Source: Burkholderia cepacia ATCC 25416 (GTDB lineage Bacteria; Pseudomonadota; Gammaproteobacteria; Burkholderiales; Burkholderiaceae). Taken from it: a stretch of DNA of 64,000 nt. The position numbers and the translations under genes are program-made. The stretch spans positions 3,410,001 to 3,474,000 of the forward strand of contig NZ_CP012981.1 of NCBI RefSeq assembly GCF_001411495.1, in the 5' to 3' direction. This document shows, in pieces, positions 1 to 10,516 of this stretch (position 1 is its first letter; every line of letters begins with the position of its first letter). A model generated the notes under the pieces. It saw only the letters and a list, made by a program, of their open reading frames with translations. It was not told the origin of the DNA and did no database searches.

Positions 1-1017
<1,017 letters not shown>

Positions 1018-1143
1018 GCAATTGACTCGATGATCGCGCCCTTTCGCGCCACCCCGCACCAGCCGTGGGCGCCGGGGCGAAGCCCCCCGCCGGCCGGCGC
1101 AGCCGCACGCACAGGCGGCGCGGCCCGGTCACCCGGCCCGGCG

Positions 1144-1989
1144 TCAGGCGCGCTTCGCGAGCGGGGCGCCGCCCTGCGACACTTCGCCCTCGGCCGCCTT
1201 CAGCGAATTCAGCATCCGCTGCAATGCGCGGGCGGTCTCGAGCGGCCGCTCCATCGGGAACAGGTGGCTGCCTTCCAGCCATTCGACGCGGCCGCGCGCC
1301 GCGCGGCGCGTCGCATCGAGCCCGACCTGGCGCACCTCGCGCGAACGCGTGCCGGCGAGAAAACCGAGCGGCACCGGCGCGCCGTGCGCGAGCCTCGGGC
1401 CGAGCGTGTGCGGCAGCGTCCGGTAGATCAGGTATTCGACCTGCCGGTCGAACGCGAGCACCCGCTCGCCGTCGGCCCCGGCCTGCGGAATCCCGTAGTC
1501 GATGTAGTCGGCCAGCATCCGTTCGTCCCAGCGGGCGAACGCCGGTTTCTCACGAAAGTGCCGCCAGACTTCGTCACGGCTCACCCAGCGCGTGCGCCGG
1601 TTACGCGTCGCGGCCGCCGGCGACAGCCGCTCGTCGAGCCCCGCCCACTGGCTCGCACGCAATGCGCCGGCGCGCCAGCCCGCGATGATCGGCGAATCGA
1701 TCATCACGACGCCGCGCACCCATTGAGGCTTCTTCAGCGCAGCCATCAGCGACAGGTAGCCGCCGAGCGAATGGCCGACGAGCCAGACGGGACGCTCGTA
1801 GCGGCTGCCGATGTCGTCAAGCAGTTGCTCGACGAGATGCGGCCAGTCGCGCGTCACCGGATAGCGGCGGTCGTGGCCGATCCGTTCGATGTAGCGCAGC
1901 TCGTAGTCGTCGGCCAGTTCGGCGAAGATCGTGCGGTACGTCGACGCCGGAAAGCCGTTCGCATGCGAGAAATGGAGGATGTCCTTCAA
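1144..1989 (-). CDS. alpha/beta hydrolase
   Basis: Predicted 281-residue alpha/beta-fold hydrolase with no assigned substrate. The nucleophile elbow GHSLGGYL is clear, preceded by a core strand (ERPVWLV). The conserved opening LKDILHFSHANGFPASTYR suggests the real start is the TTG at 1989, which has GGGAG about 9 bp upstream. A longer reading to 2091 would run into the end of comEC and looks spurious. The acid and histidine are not certain by eye; the segment EGSHLFPMERP near the C-terminus is the expected catalytic-His region. It follows comEC with a 49-bp gap and is probably co-transcribed with it. Family confident, function unknown. Confidence 0.85.
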   Translation of the reverse strand: MKDILHFSHANGFPASTYRTIFAELADDYELRYIERIGHDRRYPVTRDWPHLVEQLLDDIGSRYERPVWLVGHSLGGYLSLMAALKKPQWVRGVVMIDSPIIAGWRAGALRASQWAGLDERLSPAAATRNRRTRWVSRDEVWRHFREKPAFARWDERMLADYIDYGIPQAGADGERVLAFDRQVEYLIYRTLPHTLGPRLAHGAPVPLGFLAGTRSREVRQVGLDATRRAARGRVEWLEGSHLFPMERPLETARALQRMLNSLKAAEGEVSQGGAPLAKRA

Positions 1990-2038
1990 ACGCCGATGTC
2001 TCCCTTGTCGACCGGAATTGACGCGGCCCTTGCCGCGC

Positions 2039-4531
2039 TCACCGATCCATCCAGTATCGCCGCCGAACGTCGCGATGAAGCTCGAAGGCAAACCCGCCGT
2101 CGGCCGGCGCGACGTCGAACCGCACGGCGCCGTCGCGATCGGTGCGCGGCAGCGGAATCCCGCGCCCCTCGTAACGTGCGAGAACCGCCCGGTGCGGATG
2201 TCCGAAACGATTGCGATAGCCTACAGGAAATACCGCGACGCGCGGCCCGACCGAATCGAGGAAAGGCTCGACCGACGACGTGCGGCTGCCGTGGTGCGGA
2301 ACGACCAGGATCTGCGCGGCCAGCGTGTCGCGCGCCGTGCCCACGAGCTGGCGCTCGACGGGCGCTTCGATGTCGCCCGTCAGCAGCGCGGACGTCCCGC
2401 CCGCGTCGATGCGCAGCACGCACGACTGCCCGTTCGACGAACCCGCGCCCGGACCGCCCGACGGCCAGAGCATCGTGAACACCACGCCGTCCCAGGTCCA
2501 GCGCTGCCCGGCCGCGCACGGCAGCCGGTCGGCAACGCCGGCGGCCATCGCATCGCGCCACAGCCCGCTCGTCGGCGGAATGCCCGCCAGCAGCTGGCGC
2601 ACGTCGGCAGCCGCATAGACGGCCGGCGCGCCGCCCGCGTGATCGGCATGCGCGTGACTGAGCACGAGCGAATCGACCACCGCGATGCCTCGTGAGCGCA
2701 ATGCCGGCGCGACGATCCGCGCACCGGCATGCGTCGACTCCGCGCCCGGTCCCGCGTCGAACAGCAAGGTCCGTCGGGCGGTCTCCACCAGCACCGACGC
2801 ACCCTGCCCGACGTCGAGCACGGTCAGCCGGAAACCGCCCGGCGGCGGCGCATCGGCTGCCGGCGCGACGAGCGGCAGCCACGTGAGCGGCGCAGCCCAG
2901 CGCAGCGGCCAGCCGCGCGGCATCAGCGCCCATGCGACGCCCGCGCAGGCCAGCGCCAGCACCGGCCAGTCGGGCATGCGCAACCAGAACACGCCGGCCG
3001 GCCAGTCGGCGAGGTATCCCAGCAACGTCATCATCGGTTCGAGTGCCGCGTGCGCAAGCCGGAACGCATAGGCGTCGAACGGCGCCGGCAGCGCGATGCC
3101 GGCCAGCACGACCGGCGTCACGACCGAGCTGACCCAGGGAATCGCGAACGCATTGCCGAACGGGCCCGACAGCGATATCTGCGCAAACCAGGCGGCCGTC
3201 AGCGGCGCGAGGCCGATCGTCACCGCGTACTGCACGCGCGTGGCCTCGGCGATGCGGCGCCCGGCGCGTGCACCCCACGCGCGCGCCCGGTTCGACAAGC
3301 CAGCGGTGCCGCCACCCTCCTCACCCCCATCGCCTTGCGCATCGGCCTCGCGCACGGCGCGCCAGCCGGAAACCGCCAGCAGGATCACGGCGACCGCCCC
3401 GAACGACAGCCAGAACCCGGCCGACAGCACGGCCCACGGATCGGCAAGCAGTACGCCGCCGAGCGACGCGCACAGCACCGCGGAAGCCGGCACGCTGCGC
3501 CCGGCCAGATACGCAATGCCGCCGGCCGCGATCATCCACCATGCGCGCTGCGCCGGCACGTTGAAGCCGGCGAGCGCCGCATAACCGGCCGCGGCCGTCA
3601 GCGCGGCGAGCGCGGCCGCGTACGGCGCCGGCAATACGAGCGTCGCGGCCCGGGCGCGCCAGCGCAGGCGACGCCAGACCATCGACACGAGCCCGCCCGC
3701 GATCGCGCCGACGAGCCCGACATGCAGGCCGGAGATCGCGACGAGGTGGCTCGTGCCCGTGTTGCGCAGCACGCGCCAGTCGTCGTCGCCGATGCCCGAC
3801 TGGTCGCCGATCGCGAGCGCGGCGACGATGCCGCGATGGCCGGCGTCGCCGCCAAGCGTCTCGCCGATGCGCGAGCGCAGCACGTCGCGCAGCCGATCGA
3901 TCGATGCACGCCATCCCGACGCGCGCGCATCGAGCAATACCGCCCGCCGGGGCGCGCTGACATAACCGACGGCGCGAATGCCCGCGGCAAGCCAGGCCGC
4001 CTCGCTGTCGCGCACGCCGGGATTGGCCTCCGCATGCGGGCGCTTCAGGCGCACGACGAAACGCCAGCGCTGCGCGGCGCGCAGATCGGGCAGCGCGTCG
4101 CGCGTCGCGGCCGCGTCATACGCGCGCCACGACAGACGGATCAACGGCGGGAAACGGGCCAGCCCCGCATCGTTCGACTCGACCGCGAACAGCAGCCGCG
4201 CACCTGTGTCGTCGACCACGGGCAGCCCCCGGATCACACCGGTGACGACGATGTCGCGCCCTTCCCACTCGACGGGCAGGCTGTCGCCCAGCCGCCATTC
4301 GGCCCGCGCGGCCGCGTAGCCGAATCCGGCGACGCTGGCCGCGAGCGCGCAAAGCATCCATCCGAACGCGACGGTCATGCGCATACGCCGGCGGCGCATG
4401 CACCACGCGCCCAGGACCACGCAGCCCGCGAGCACGGTCGCACCGATCGTCCATGCGAACGCACCCGGCAGCGTCGCCTGCCGCTGCAGTACGACCACGC
4501 CGAGCGCGAACGCGATCCACCACACGCGCAT
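2039..4531 (-). CDS. comEC: DNA internalization-related competence protein ComEC/Rec2
   Basis: Inner-membrane channel protein that passes single-stranded DNA into the cytosol during natural transformation. At 830 residues it has the expected layout: N-terminal membrane segments and a soluble DUF4131-type region, a central multi-span competence domain (for example ISGLHVGLVGAIAGGLVS), then a C-terminal metallo-beta-lactamase-like domain with the metal motif SHAHADHAGG and later PHHGSRTS. The start chosen is ATG 4531 (MRVWWIAFALG), preceded by AGGAGGG at good spacing; a reading from 4585 adds 18 residues without a ribosome site. tatD lies 57 bp upstream on the same strand. The gene looks intact. 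Confidence 0.93.
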   Translation of the reverse strand: MRVWWIAFALGVVVLQRQATLPGAFAWTIGATVLAGCVVLGAWCMRRRRMRMTVAFGWMLCALAASVAGFGYAAARAEWRLGDSLPVEWEGRDIVVTGVIRGLPVVDDTGARLLFAVESNDAGLARFPPLIRLSWRAYDAAATRDALPDLRAAQRWRFVVRLKRPHAEANPGVRDSEAAWLAAGIRAVGYVSAPRRAVLLDARASGWRASIDRLRDVLRSRIGETLGGDAGHRGIVAALAIGDQSGIGDDDWRVLRNTGTSHLVAISGLHVGLVGAIAGGLVSMVWRRLRWRARAATLVLPAPYAAALAALTAAAGYAALAGFNVPAQRAWWMIAAGGIAYLAGRSVPASAVLCASLGGVLLADPWAVLSAGFWLSFGAVAVILLAVSGWRAVREADAQGDGGEEGGGTAGLSNRARAWGARAGRRIAEATRVQYAVTIGLAPLTAAWFAQISLSGPFGNAFAIPWVSSVVTPVVLAGIALPAPFDAYAFRLAHAALEPMMTLLGYLADWPAGVFWLRMPDWPVLALACAGVAWALMPRGWPLRWAAPLTWLPLVAPAADAPPPGGFRLTVLDVGQGASVLVETARRTLLFDAGPGAESTHAGARIVAPALRSRGIAVVDSLVLSHAHADHAGGAPAVYAAADVRQLLAGIPPTSGLWRDAMAAGVADRLPCAAGQRWTWDGVVFTMLWPSGGPGAGSSNGQSCVLRIDAGGTSALLTGDIEAPVERQLVGTARDTLAAQILVVPHHGSRTSSVEPFLDSVGPRVAVFPVGYRNRFGHPHRAVLARYEGRGIPLPRTDRDGAVRFDVAPADGGFAFELHRDVRRRYWMDR

Positions 4532-4588
4532 CGTCCCTCCTCGTCGATCCGGCGCCGCCATTGCGAATACGGCGCCTTCCGGCAACGA

Positions 4589-5377
4589 TTATGCGGACGA
4601 AAGGGCGAGTCGCGGCAGCGCGGCGAGCGCGTTAGCCGAAGTGCATAGGGAGAGCGCGCCGGTGTCGATCCCGCGCAGTTCGGCGAGCACGTCGCCGATG
4701 CGCGGCACCTGGTCGGGCGTGTTGCGGGATTTGTATGCCCATTCGGGCGCGATGTCGGGCGCATCCGTCTCGACGACGATCGCCTCGAGCGGCAACTGCG
4801 TCGCGAGCCGGCGGATCTGCAGCGCCCGCGTGAACGTCACGTTGCCGCCGAAGCCGAGATGCAGCCCGTGCGCGAGATACGCTTCGGCCTGCTGAAAACT
4901 GCCGTTGAACGCATGCGCGATGCCGCGCCGCACGCCGAAGCGGCGCAGCCCGGCCAGTACGCGGTCCTGCGACTTGCGCACGTGACACAGCACGGGCAGG
5001 TCGAATTCGCGCGCAAGCTTCAGCTGCCCCTGGTAGAAGAACTGCTGCCGCGCGTCGTCGAGCCCCTGCACGAAATAGTCGAGTCCGATCTCGCCGATCG
5101 CGACGAAGCGCGGATCGTCGAGGCTCGCCTCGATTTCCATGCGCAACAGGTCGAGATCCTCGTCGCGTGCGCGCGGCGTATACATCGGATGGATGCCGAG
5201 CGCATAGACCGCGCCCGGCGTGCGGTGCGCAAGCTCGCGCACCGTCGTGAAGTTGTCGCGCCCGACGCTCGGGATCACGATGCGCGACACGCCGGCCGCG
5301 TGCGCCGCCTGTACGACCGCGTCGCGGTCGGCGTCGAACTCGGCGGCATCGAGATGGCAGTGCGTATCGATCCACAT
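4589..5377 (-). CDS. TatD family metal-dependent hydrolase
   Basis: TatD-type metallohydrolase of 262 residues, a family with 3'-5' exonuclease activity on single-stranded DNA and RNA in E. coli. The start MWIDTHCHLD carries the HxH metal motif. Later motifs are GEIGLDYF (metal Glu), LPVLCHVRKS, the histidine of GIAHAFNGS, and VVETDAPDIAP near residue 205 (metal Asp). Length and motif order are normal for the family. It sits between lolD and comEC on the same strand, with short gaps (64 and 57 bp), so it probably belongs to one transcription unit with them. Which TatD-family paralogue it is cannot be decided without alignment. Confidence 0.92.
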   Translation of the reverse strand: MWIDTHCHLDAAEFDADRDAVVQAAHAAGVSRIVIPSVGRDNFTTVRELAHRTPGAVYALGIHPMYTPRARDEDLDLLRMEIEASLDDPRFVAIGEIGLDYFVQGLDDARQQFFYQGQLKLAREFDLPVLCHVRKSQDRVLAGLRRFGVRRGIAHAFNGSFQQAEAYLAHGLHLGFGGNVTFTRALQIRRLATQLPLEAIVVETDAPDIAPEWAYKSRNTPDQVPRIGDVLAELRGIDTGALSLCTSANALAALPRLALSSA

Positions 5378-5441
5378 GGCGATGTTCCAGCACGCTGGCG
5401 CCGCGCCGGGACGAACCCGACAGCCGGCCAGCGGCGTTCAC

Positions 5442-6192
<751 letters not shown>

Positions 6193-6200
<8 letters not shown>

Positions 6201-7446
6201 AGCGAAGGGCCTCCGCCGGCTTCACCTTCGCCCCGCGCCAGCTCGGATAGAGCGTCGCGACAGCCGACAGCGCGAACGCGATCAGCCCGATCCGGATCAC
6301 GTCGCTCGCGACGAGTTCCGACGGCAGCTCGCTGATGAAGTACACCGACGGCGGCAGGAACTGCACACCGAACAGGTGCTCGATCATCGGGATCAGCCAC
6401 GGGATGCTCCATGCGATCAGGCAGCCGAGCGCGACGCCCGACGCCGTGCCGACGAAGCCGATCGTCACGCCCTGCACGACGAAGATCTTCATGATCGACC
6501 CCGGCTGCGCGCCGAGCGTGCGCAGGATCGCGATGTCGGCCTGCTTGTTGGTCACCGTCATCACGAGCGACGACACGAGGTTGAACGCGGCCACCGCGAT
6601 GATCAGCGTGAGGATGATGAACATCATCCGCTTCTCGATCTGCACGGCCGAGAACCACGTCTTGTTCTGCTGGGTCCAGTCGCGGATGTACAGGCTGCCC
6701 GACAGCGTATGCGACAGCTCGACCGCCACGTCCGGCGCCTTCTGCATGTCCTTCAGCCGCAGCCGCACACCGGTCGGCGCGGCCATCCGGAACAGCGCCT
6801 CGGCATCGCGGATGTTGATCATCGCGAGCGTGCTGTCGTATTCGTAGTGCCCGGACTCGAACACGCCGACGACCGTGAACTGCTTCAGCCGCGGCATCAT
6901 GCCGGCCGGCGTGATCGAACCCTCCGGCGCGACGAGCGTCACCTTGTCGCCGACCGTCACGCCGAGGTTGCCGGCAAGCGCGTCGCCGAGCACGATGCCG
7001 AACTGGCCCGGCACGAGCGCGGCGAGCTGGCCGGCCTTCATGTCCTTGCCGATATCCGACACCTGCGGCTCGAGCGTCGGCTCGACACCGCGCAGCATCA
7101 CGCCGCTCACCGCGTCCTGGCGAGTGAGCAGCGCCTGCGCGTCGACATATGGCGCCGCGCCGATCACCGACGGATTGCGGCGCGCTTCCTGCGCGGTCAG
7201 CTGCCAGTCGGGCATCGAGCCCGTCGGCGAGAACACCTCGACGTGCGCGAGCACCGACAGCATGCGGTCGCGCACTTCCTTCTGGAAGCCGTTCATCACC
7301 GACAGCACGACGATCAGTGCCGCGACACCGAGCGCGATCCCGAGCATCGACACGAGCGCGATGAAGGAAATGAAGCCGTTACCGGTCGTGCGTTTGCCGG
7401 CGCGCGTGTAGCGCCAGCCGATCTGCCATTCGTACGGAAGTTTCAA
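6193..7446 (-). CDS. lolC: lipoprotein-releasing ABC transporter permease LolC/LolE
   Basis: Membrane subunit of the lipoprotein-release transporter. The 417-residue protein has the LolC/E/FtsX layout: one N-terminal transmembrane segment (about residues 25-50, [20 protein letters not shown]), a large periplasmic domain (about 50-265), then three C-terminal transmembrane segments beginning near [16 protein letters not shown]. It starts [19 protein letters not shown], typical for the family. Only one permease gene is present beside lolD. Betaproteobacteria often have a single LolC/E-type permease that may act as a homodimer (the LolF idea), but a second permease could lie outside the window. 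Confidence 0.92.
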
Positions 7447-7592
7447 GCGAATCCTTTCTGCTGGTTACGGCGGGGAGGCGCCCCGCGGCCGGACCGCCGC
7501 CCGGTGGCGGCCACCGGCCCGGGCACGGTCGAAAAACGGCCGCCGGACGCGAACGGGCCGTCAGCCGGCCCGATCACGCGCGCAGTTTGCCA

Positions 7593-7598
7593 TACAAT
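7593..7598 (+). promoter_or_regulatory. -10 element TACAAT overlapping a potential start codon
   Basis: TACAAT lies so close to the downstream gene that transcription would begin near 7605. An ATG at 7597 would then be untranscribed, and the ATG at 7609 would have a leader of only a few bases. No convincing -35 is visible. Confidence 0.45.
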
Positions 7599-7608
7599 GC
7601 GCACCATC

Positions 7609-8673
7609 ATGCACGACCGACGCCTCCATTTTCTCGTTCCGTTCGCGCTGCCGTCGGCGGCCGATGCGGCCTCGTCCCTGCACACGCTGGACAGCCCCGC
7701 GCTCGAAAAGTTGCTCGCACGCGCGAGCCTCGTCGAGCGCGTGGCCGGCGAGGACTTCCAGCGCACGCTGCCGCACGAGCGCTGGCTGGCCCGCCAGTTC
7801 GGCGCGACCCAGGGCAACGCCGCCGACGAGGCGCCGCTCGCGCCCTACATGCTGCTGGCGGACGGCGGCGATCCGGGCGCCCGGGCCTGGGCCTGCGTCG
7901 AGCCCGTCCACGTCGAAATCGCGCACGATCACCTGGTGCTCGTCGATCCGGCGGCCCTTGCGCTCGACGACGGCGACGCGGCCGCGCTGCTCGCGGTCGC
8001 CCGGCCGCTGATCGAGGAGCTCGGCGTACGGCTCGAAGCGCCGAACCCGTCACGCTGGTACCTGTCGAGCGAGCAGCTCGCCCGGCTCGCCGGCGCCGCG
8101 CCGCTGCGCGCGAGCGGCCGCAACATCGAAATCTGGCTGCCGCACGAGGCGCATACGGGCGAACGCTCGCGGATGTGGATGAAGCTGCAGAACGAAGTGC
8201 AGATGGCCTGGTTCCAGCACCCGGTCAACGAAGCGCGCGAAGCGCGCGGGCTGCCGGCCGTCAACTCGATCTGGTTCCATGCGCAGGGCACGCTGAAACC
8301 GGTCGGCCAGCCGTTCGCGCGCGTGCTGTCCGCATCGCCCGCGGCGCTCGGCCTTGCGCGCGCCGCGCGGATCGACGCCTCGGGCGTGCCCGCCGCATTC
8401 GGTGCACTGCCCGCTGCCGGCGGCGCGACGCTCGTCGAACTGCCGGCGCTGACCACCCCGTTCATCGAGCAGGACTGGGCGCGCTGGCACGACGGACTCG
8501 CCGCGCTCGAGCGCGACTGGTTCGCGCCGGCCCTCGCCGCGCTGCGGAACGGCGAGCTGGCGGGCGTCGATTTCACGCTGTGCGGCGACACGAGTTCCGT
8601 GACGCTGCGTGCGACGCGCTCAGACCTGCGCAAGTTCTGGCGCCGCCGCGCGCTGGCCTCCCTGTTCGAATAA
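7609..8673 (+). CDS. phosphoglycerate-mutase-related conserved protein upstream of recJ
   Basis: A 354-residue cytosolic protein, alanine- and leucine-rich, that I recognise only loosely as the conserved betaproteobacterial protein often labelled phosphoglycerate-mutase-related or regulatory. No phosphatase or mutase signature is visible to me. Notable conserved-looking segments are WYLSSEQLARL, NIEIWLPHE, RMWMKLQNEVQM, WFQHPVNEAREARG and NSIWFHAQGTLKP. The start is uncertain: ATG 7609 is favoured because a -10 element overlaps the ATG at 7597. No ribosome site is visible for either, so the mRNA may be leaderless. It ends 14 bp before recJ and is probably co-transcribed with it. Function unknown. 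Confidence 0.8.
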   Translation: MHDRRLHFLVPFALPSAADAASSLHTLDSPALEKLLARASLVERVAGEDFQRTLPHERWLARQFGATQGNAADEAPLAPYMLLADGGDPGARAWACVEPVHVEIAHDHLVLVDPAALALDDGDAAALLAVARPLIEELGVRLEAPNPSRWYLSSEQLARLAGAAPLRASGRNIEIWLPHEAHTGERSRMWMKLQNEVQMAWFQHPVNEAREARGLPAVNSIWFHAQGTLKPVGQPFARVLSASPAALGLARAARIDASGVPAAFGALPAAGGATLVELPALTTPFIEQDWARWHDGLAALERDWFAPALAALRNGELAGVDFTLCGDTSSVTLRATRSDLRKFWRRRALASLFE

Positions 8674-8687
8674 CAAGCACACCCCGT

Positions 8688-10385
8688 ATGACCCGGATCG
8701 TTACCCGCCCCGTCGCGCCCGCCGACGCCGAAGCGCTCGCGCGCCACGGCCTGCATCCCGTGCTCGCGCGCCTGTACGCGTCGCGCGGCGTGCAGTCCCC
8801 CGCCGACATCGAGACCGCGCTTGCGCGGCTCGTCCCGCCCACCGAGCTGAAAGGCTGCGCCGATGCGGCGTCGCTGCTCGCCGACGCGATCGCCGACAAG
8901 CGGCGCCTGCTCGTCGTCGCCGACTACGACTGCGACGGCGCGACCGCTTGCGCGGTCGCGGTGCGCGGCCTGCGGATGTTCGGCGCGCAGATCGACTACC
9001 TGGTGCCGAACCGCTTCGAATACGGCTACGGCCTCACGCCCGAGATCGTCGAACTCGCCGCCGCGCGCAAGCCCGACCTGCTGATCACCGTCGACAACGG
9101 GATCGCGAGCGTCGCGGGCGTCGAAGCGGCGAACGCGCGCGGCATCGACGTGCTCGTGACCGATCACCACCTGCCCGGCGACGCACTGCCCGCCGCACGC
9201 GCGATCGTCAACCCGAACCAGCCGGGCTGCGCGTTCCCGAGCAAGCACCTCGCCGGCGTCGGCGTGATGTTCTACGTGCTGCTCGCGCTGCGCGCCGAGC
9301 TGCGCCGCCGCGGCGCCTTTGCGAGCAAGGAAGCCGAGCCGCGCCTCGACGGCCTGCTCGACCTCGTCGCGCTCGGCACCGTCGCCGACGTCGTGCGGCT
9401 CGACGGCAACAACCGCGTGCTCGTCGCGCAAGGGCTGCAGCGCATCCGCAACGGCCGCATGCAACCGGGCGTCGCCGCGCTGTTCCGCGCCGCCGCGCGC
9501 GAAGCGCGCACGGCATCGGGCTTCGACCTCGGTTTCGGCCTCGGCCCGCGCCTGAACGCCGCCGGGCGGCTCTCCGACATGTCGCTCGGCATCGAGTGCC
9601 TGATCACCGACGACATCGGCCGCGCATGGGACCTGGCGCAGCAGCTCGACGTGATGAACCGCGAGCGCCGCGAGATCGAGGCCGGCATGCAGCAGCAGGC
9701 GCTCGCCGATCTCGCCGACGTCGACCCGGCCGACGCGTGCACGATCACCCTCTTCAACCCCGAGTGGCACCAGGGCGTGATCGGCATCGTCGCCGGGCGG
9801 CTCAAGGAAAAATTCCACCGCCCGTCGTTCACGTTTGCGCACGCGGACGACGAAGGCAAGCGGGTCAAGGGCTCGGGCCGGTCGATCGCCGGCTTCCACC
9901 TGCGCGACGCACTCGACCTCGTGTCGAAACGCGAACCGGACCTGATCGTCGCGTTCGGCGGCCACGCGATGGCGGCCGGCCTCACGCTCGACACCGAGAA
10001 CGTGCCGCGCTTCGCCGCCGCGTTCGAGGCGGTCGCGCGCGAATGGCTGTCCGACGACGCGCTCGCCCGCGTGATCGAGACCGACGGCGAACTCGAGGAC
10101 GCCTACTTCACGCCGCAGTTCGTCGGGCTGCTCGACGAGGCCGTCTGGGGGCAAGGTTTTCCGGCCCCGCTTTTCTCGGGCGAATTCGACGTCGTGTCCC
10201 AGTCGCTCGTGAAGGAAAAGCACCTGAAACTGCAGCTTGCACGCGGCCGCCAGCGCTTCAACGCGATCTGGTTCAACCACACGGAACCCCTGCCGGAAAG
10301 CGCGCTGGTCGCGTACCGGCTCGTCGCCGACACGTGGAACGGCGTCACGCGCGTCCAGCTGATCGTCGAACACGCGGCCGGCTGA
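8688..10385 (+). CDS. recJ: single-stranded-DNA-specific exonuclease RecJ
   Basis: RecJ degrades single-stranded DNA 5' to 3' in recombination and mismatch repair. The 565-residue protein shows the DHH-family metal motifs: ADYDCDG at residues 78-84, the aspartate in ITVDNGIAS, and TDHH at 158-161 followed by LPGDALPAARAIVNPNQ. The DHHA1 domain follows with the nucleotide-type motif GSGRSIAGFHLRDAL and AFGGHAMAAGLTL. The ATG at 8688 lies 14 bp after the stop of the preceding gene. Length matches the family (about 570). No anomaly seen. Confidence 0.97.
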   Translation: MTRIVTRPVAPADAEALARHGLHPVLARLYASRGVQSPADIETALARLVPPTELKGCADAASLLADAIADKRRLLVVADYDCDGATACAVAVRGLRMFGAQIDYLVPNRFEYGYGLTPEIVELAAARKPDLLITVDNGIASVAGVEAANARGIDVLVTDHHLPGDALPAARAIVNPNQPGCAFPSKHLAGVGVMFYVLLALRAELRRRGAFASKEAEPRLDGLLDLVALGTVADVVRLDGNNRVLVAQGLQRIRNGRMQPGVAALFRAAAREARTASGFDLGFGLGPRLNAAGRLSDMSLGIECLITDDIGRAWDLAQQLDVMNRERREIEAGMQQQALADLADVDPADACTITLFNPEWHQGVIGIVAGRLKEKFHRPSFTFAHADDEGKRVKGSGRSIAGFHLRDALDLVSKREPDLIVAFGGHAMAAGLTLDTENVPRFAAAFEAVAREWLSDDALARVIETDGELEDAYFTPQFVGLLDEAVWGQGFPAPLFSGEFDVVSQSLVKEKHLKLQLARGRQRFNAIWFNHTEPLPESALVAYRLVADTWNGVTRVQLIVEHAAG

Positions 10386-10475
10386 GCGCCCGCCGATGCA
10401 TGCGCGCCGCGCCGGACGGGGCCGCGGTGCACGCGCGAGCACCGTTTGCGTCACCGGGCAACCCTGCCGATCGGC

Positions 10476-10481
10476 TATAAT
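10476..10481 (+). promoter_or_regulatory. -10 element of prfB promoter
   Basis: A perfect TATAAT lies 35 bp upstream of the prfB start codon, in the 131-bp gap after recJ. No good -35 is seen at 16-18 bp. Confidence 0.5.
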
Positions 10482-10516
10482 TCCGCTTTTTTACGAAGCA
10501 AGAATAGCGAGCGATC

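Noticed and set aside
2729..4648. 639-codon plus-strand frame opposite comEC
   Set aside because: Arg/Gln/His-rich antisense translation without any motif; comEC on the other strand is intact.
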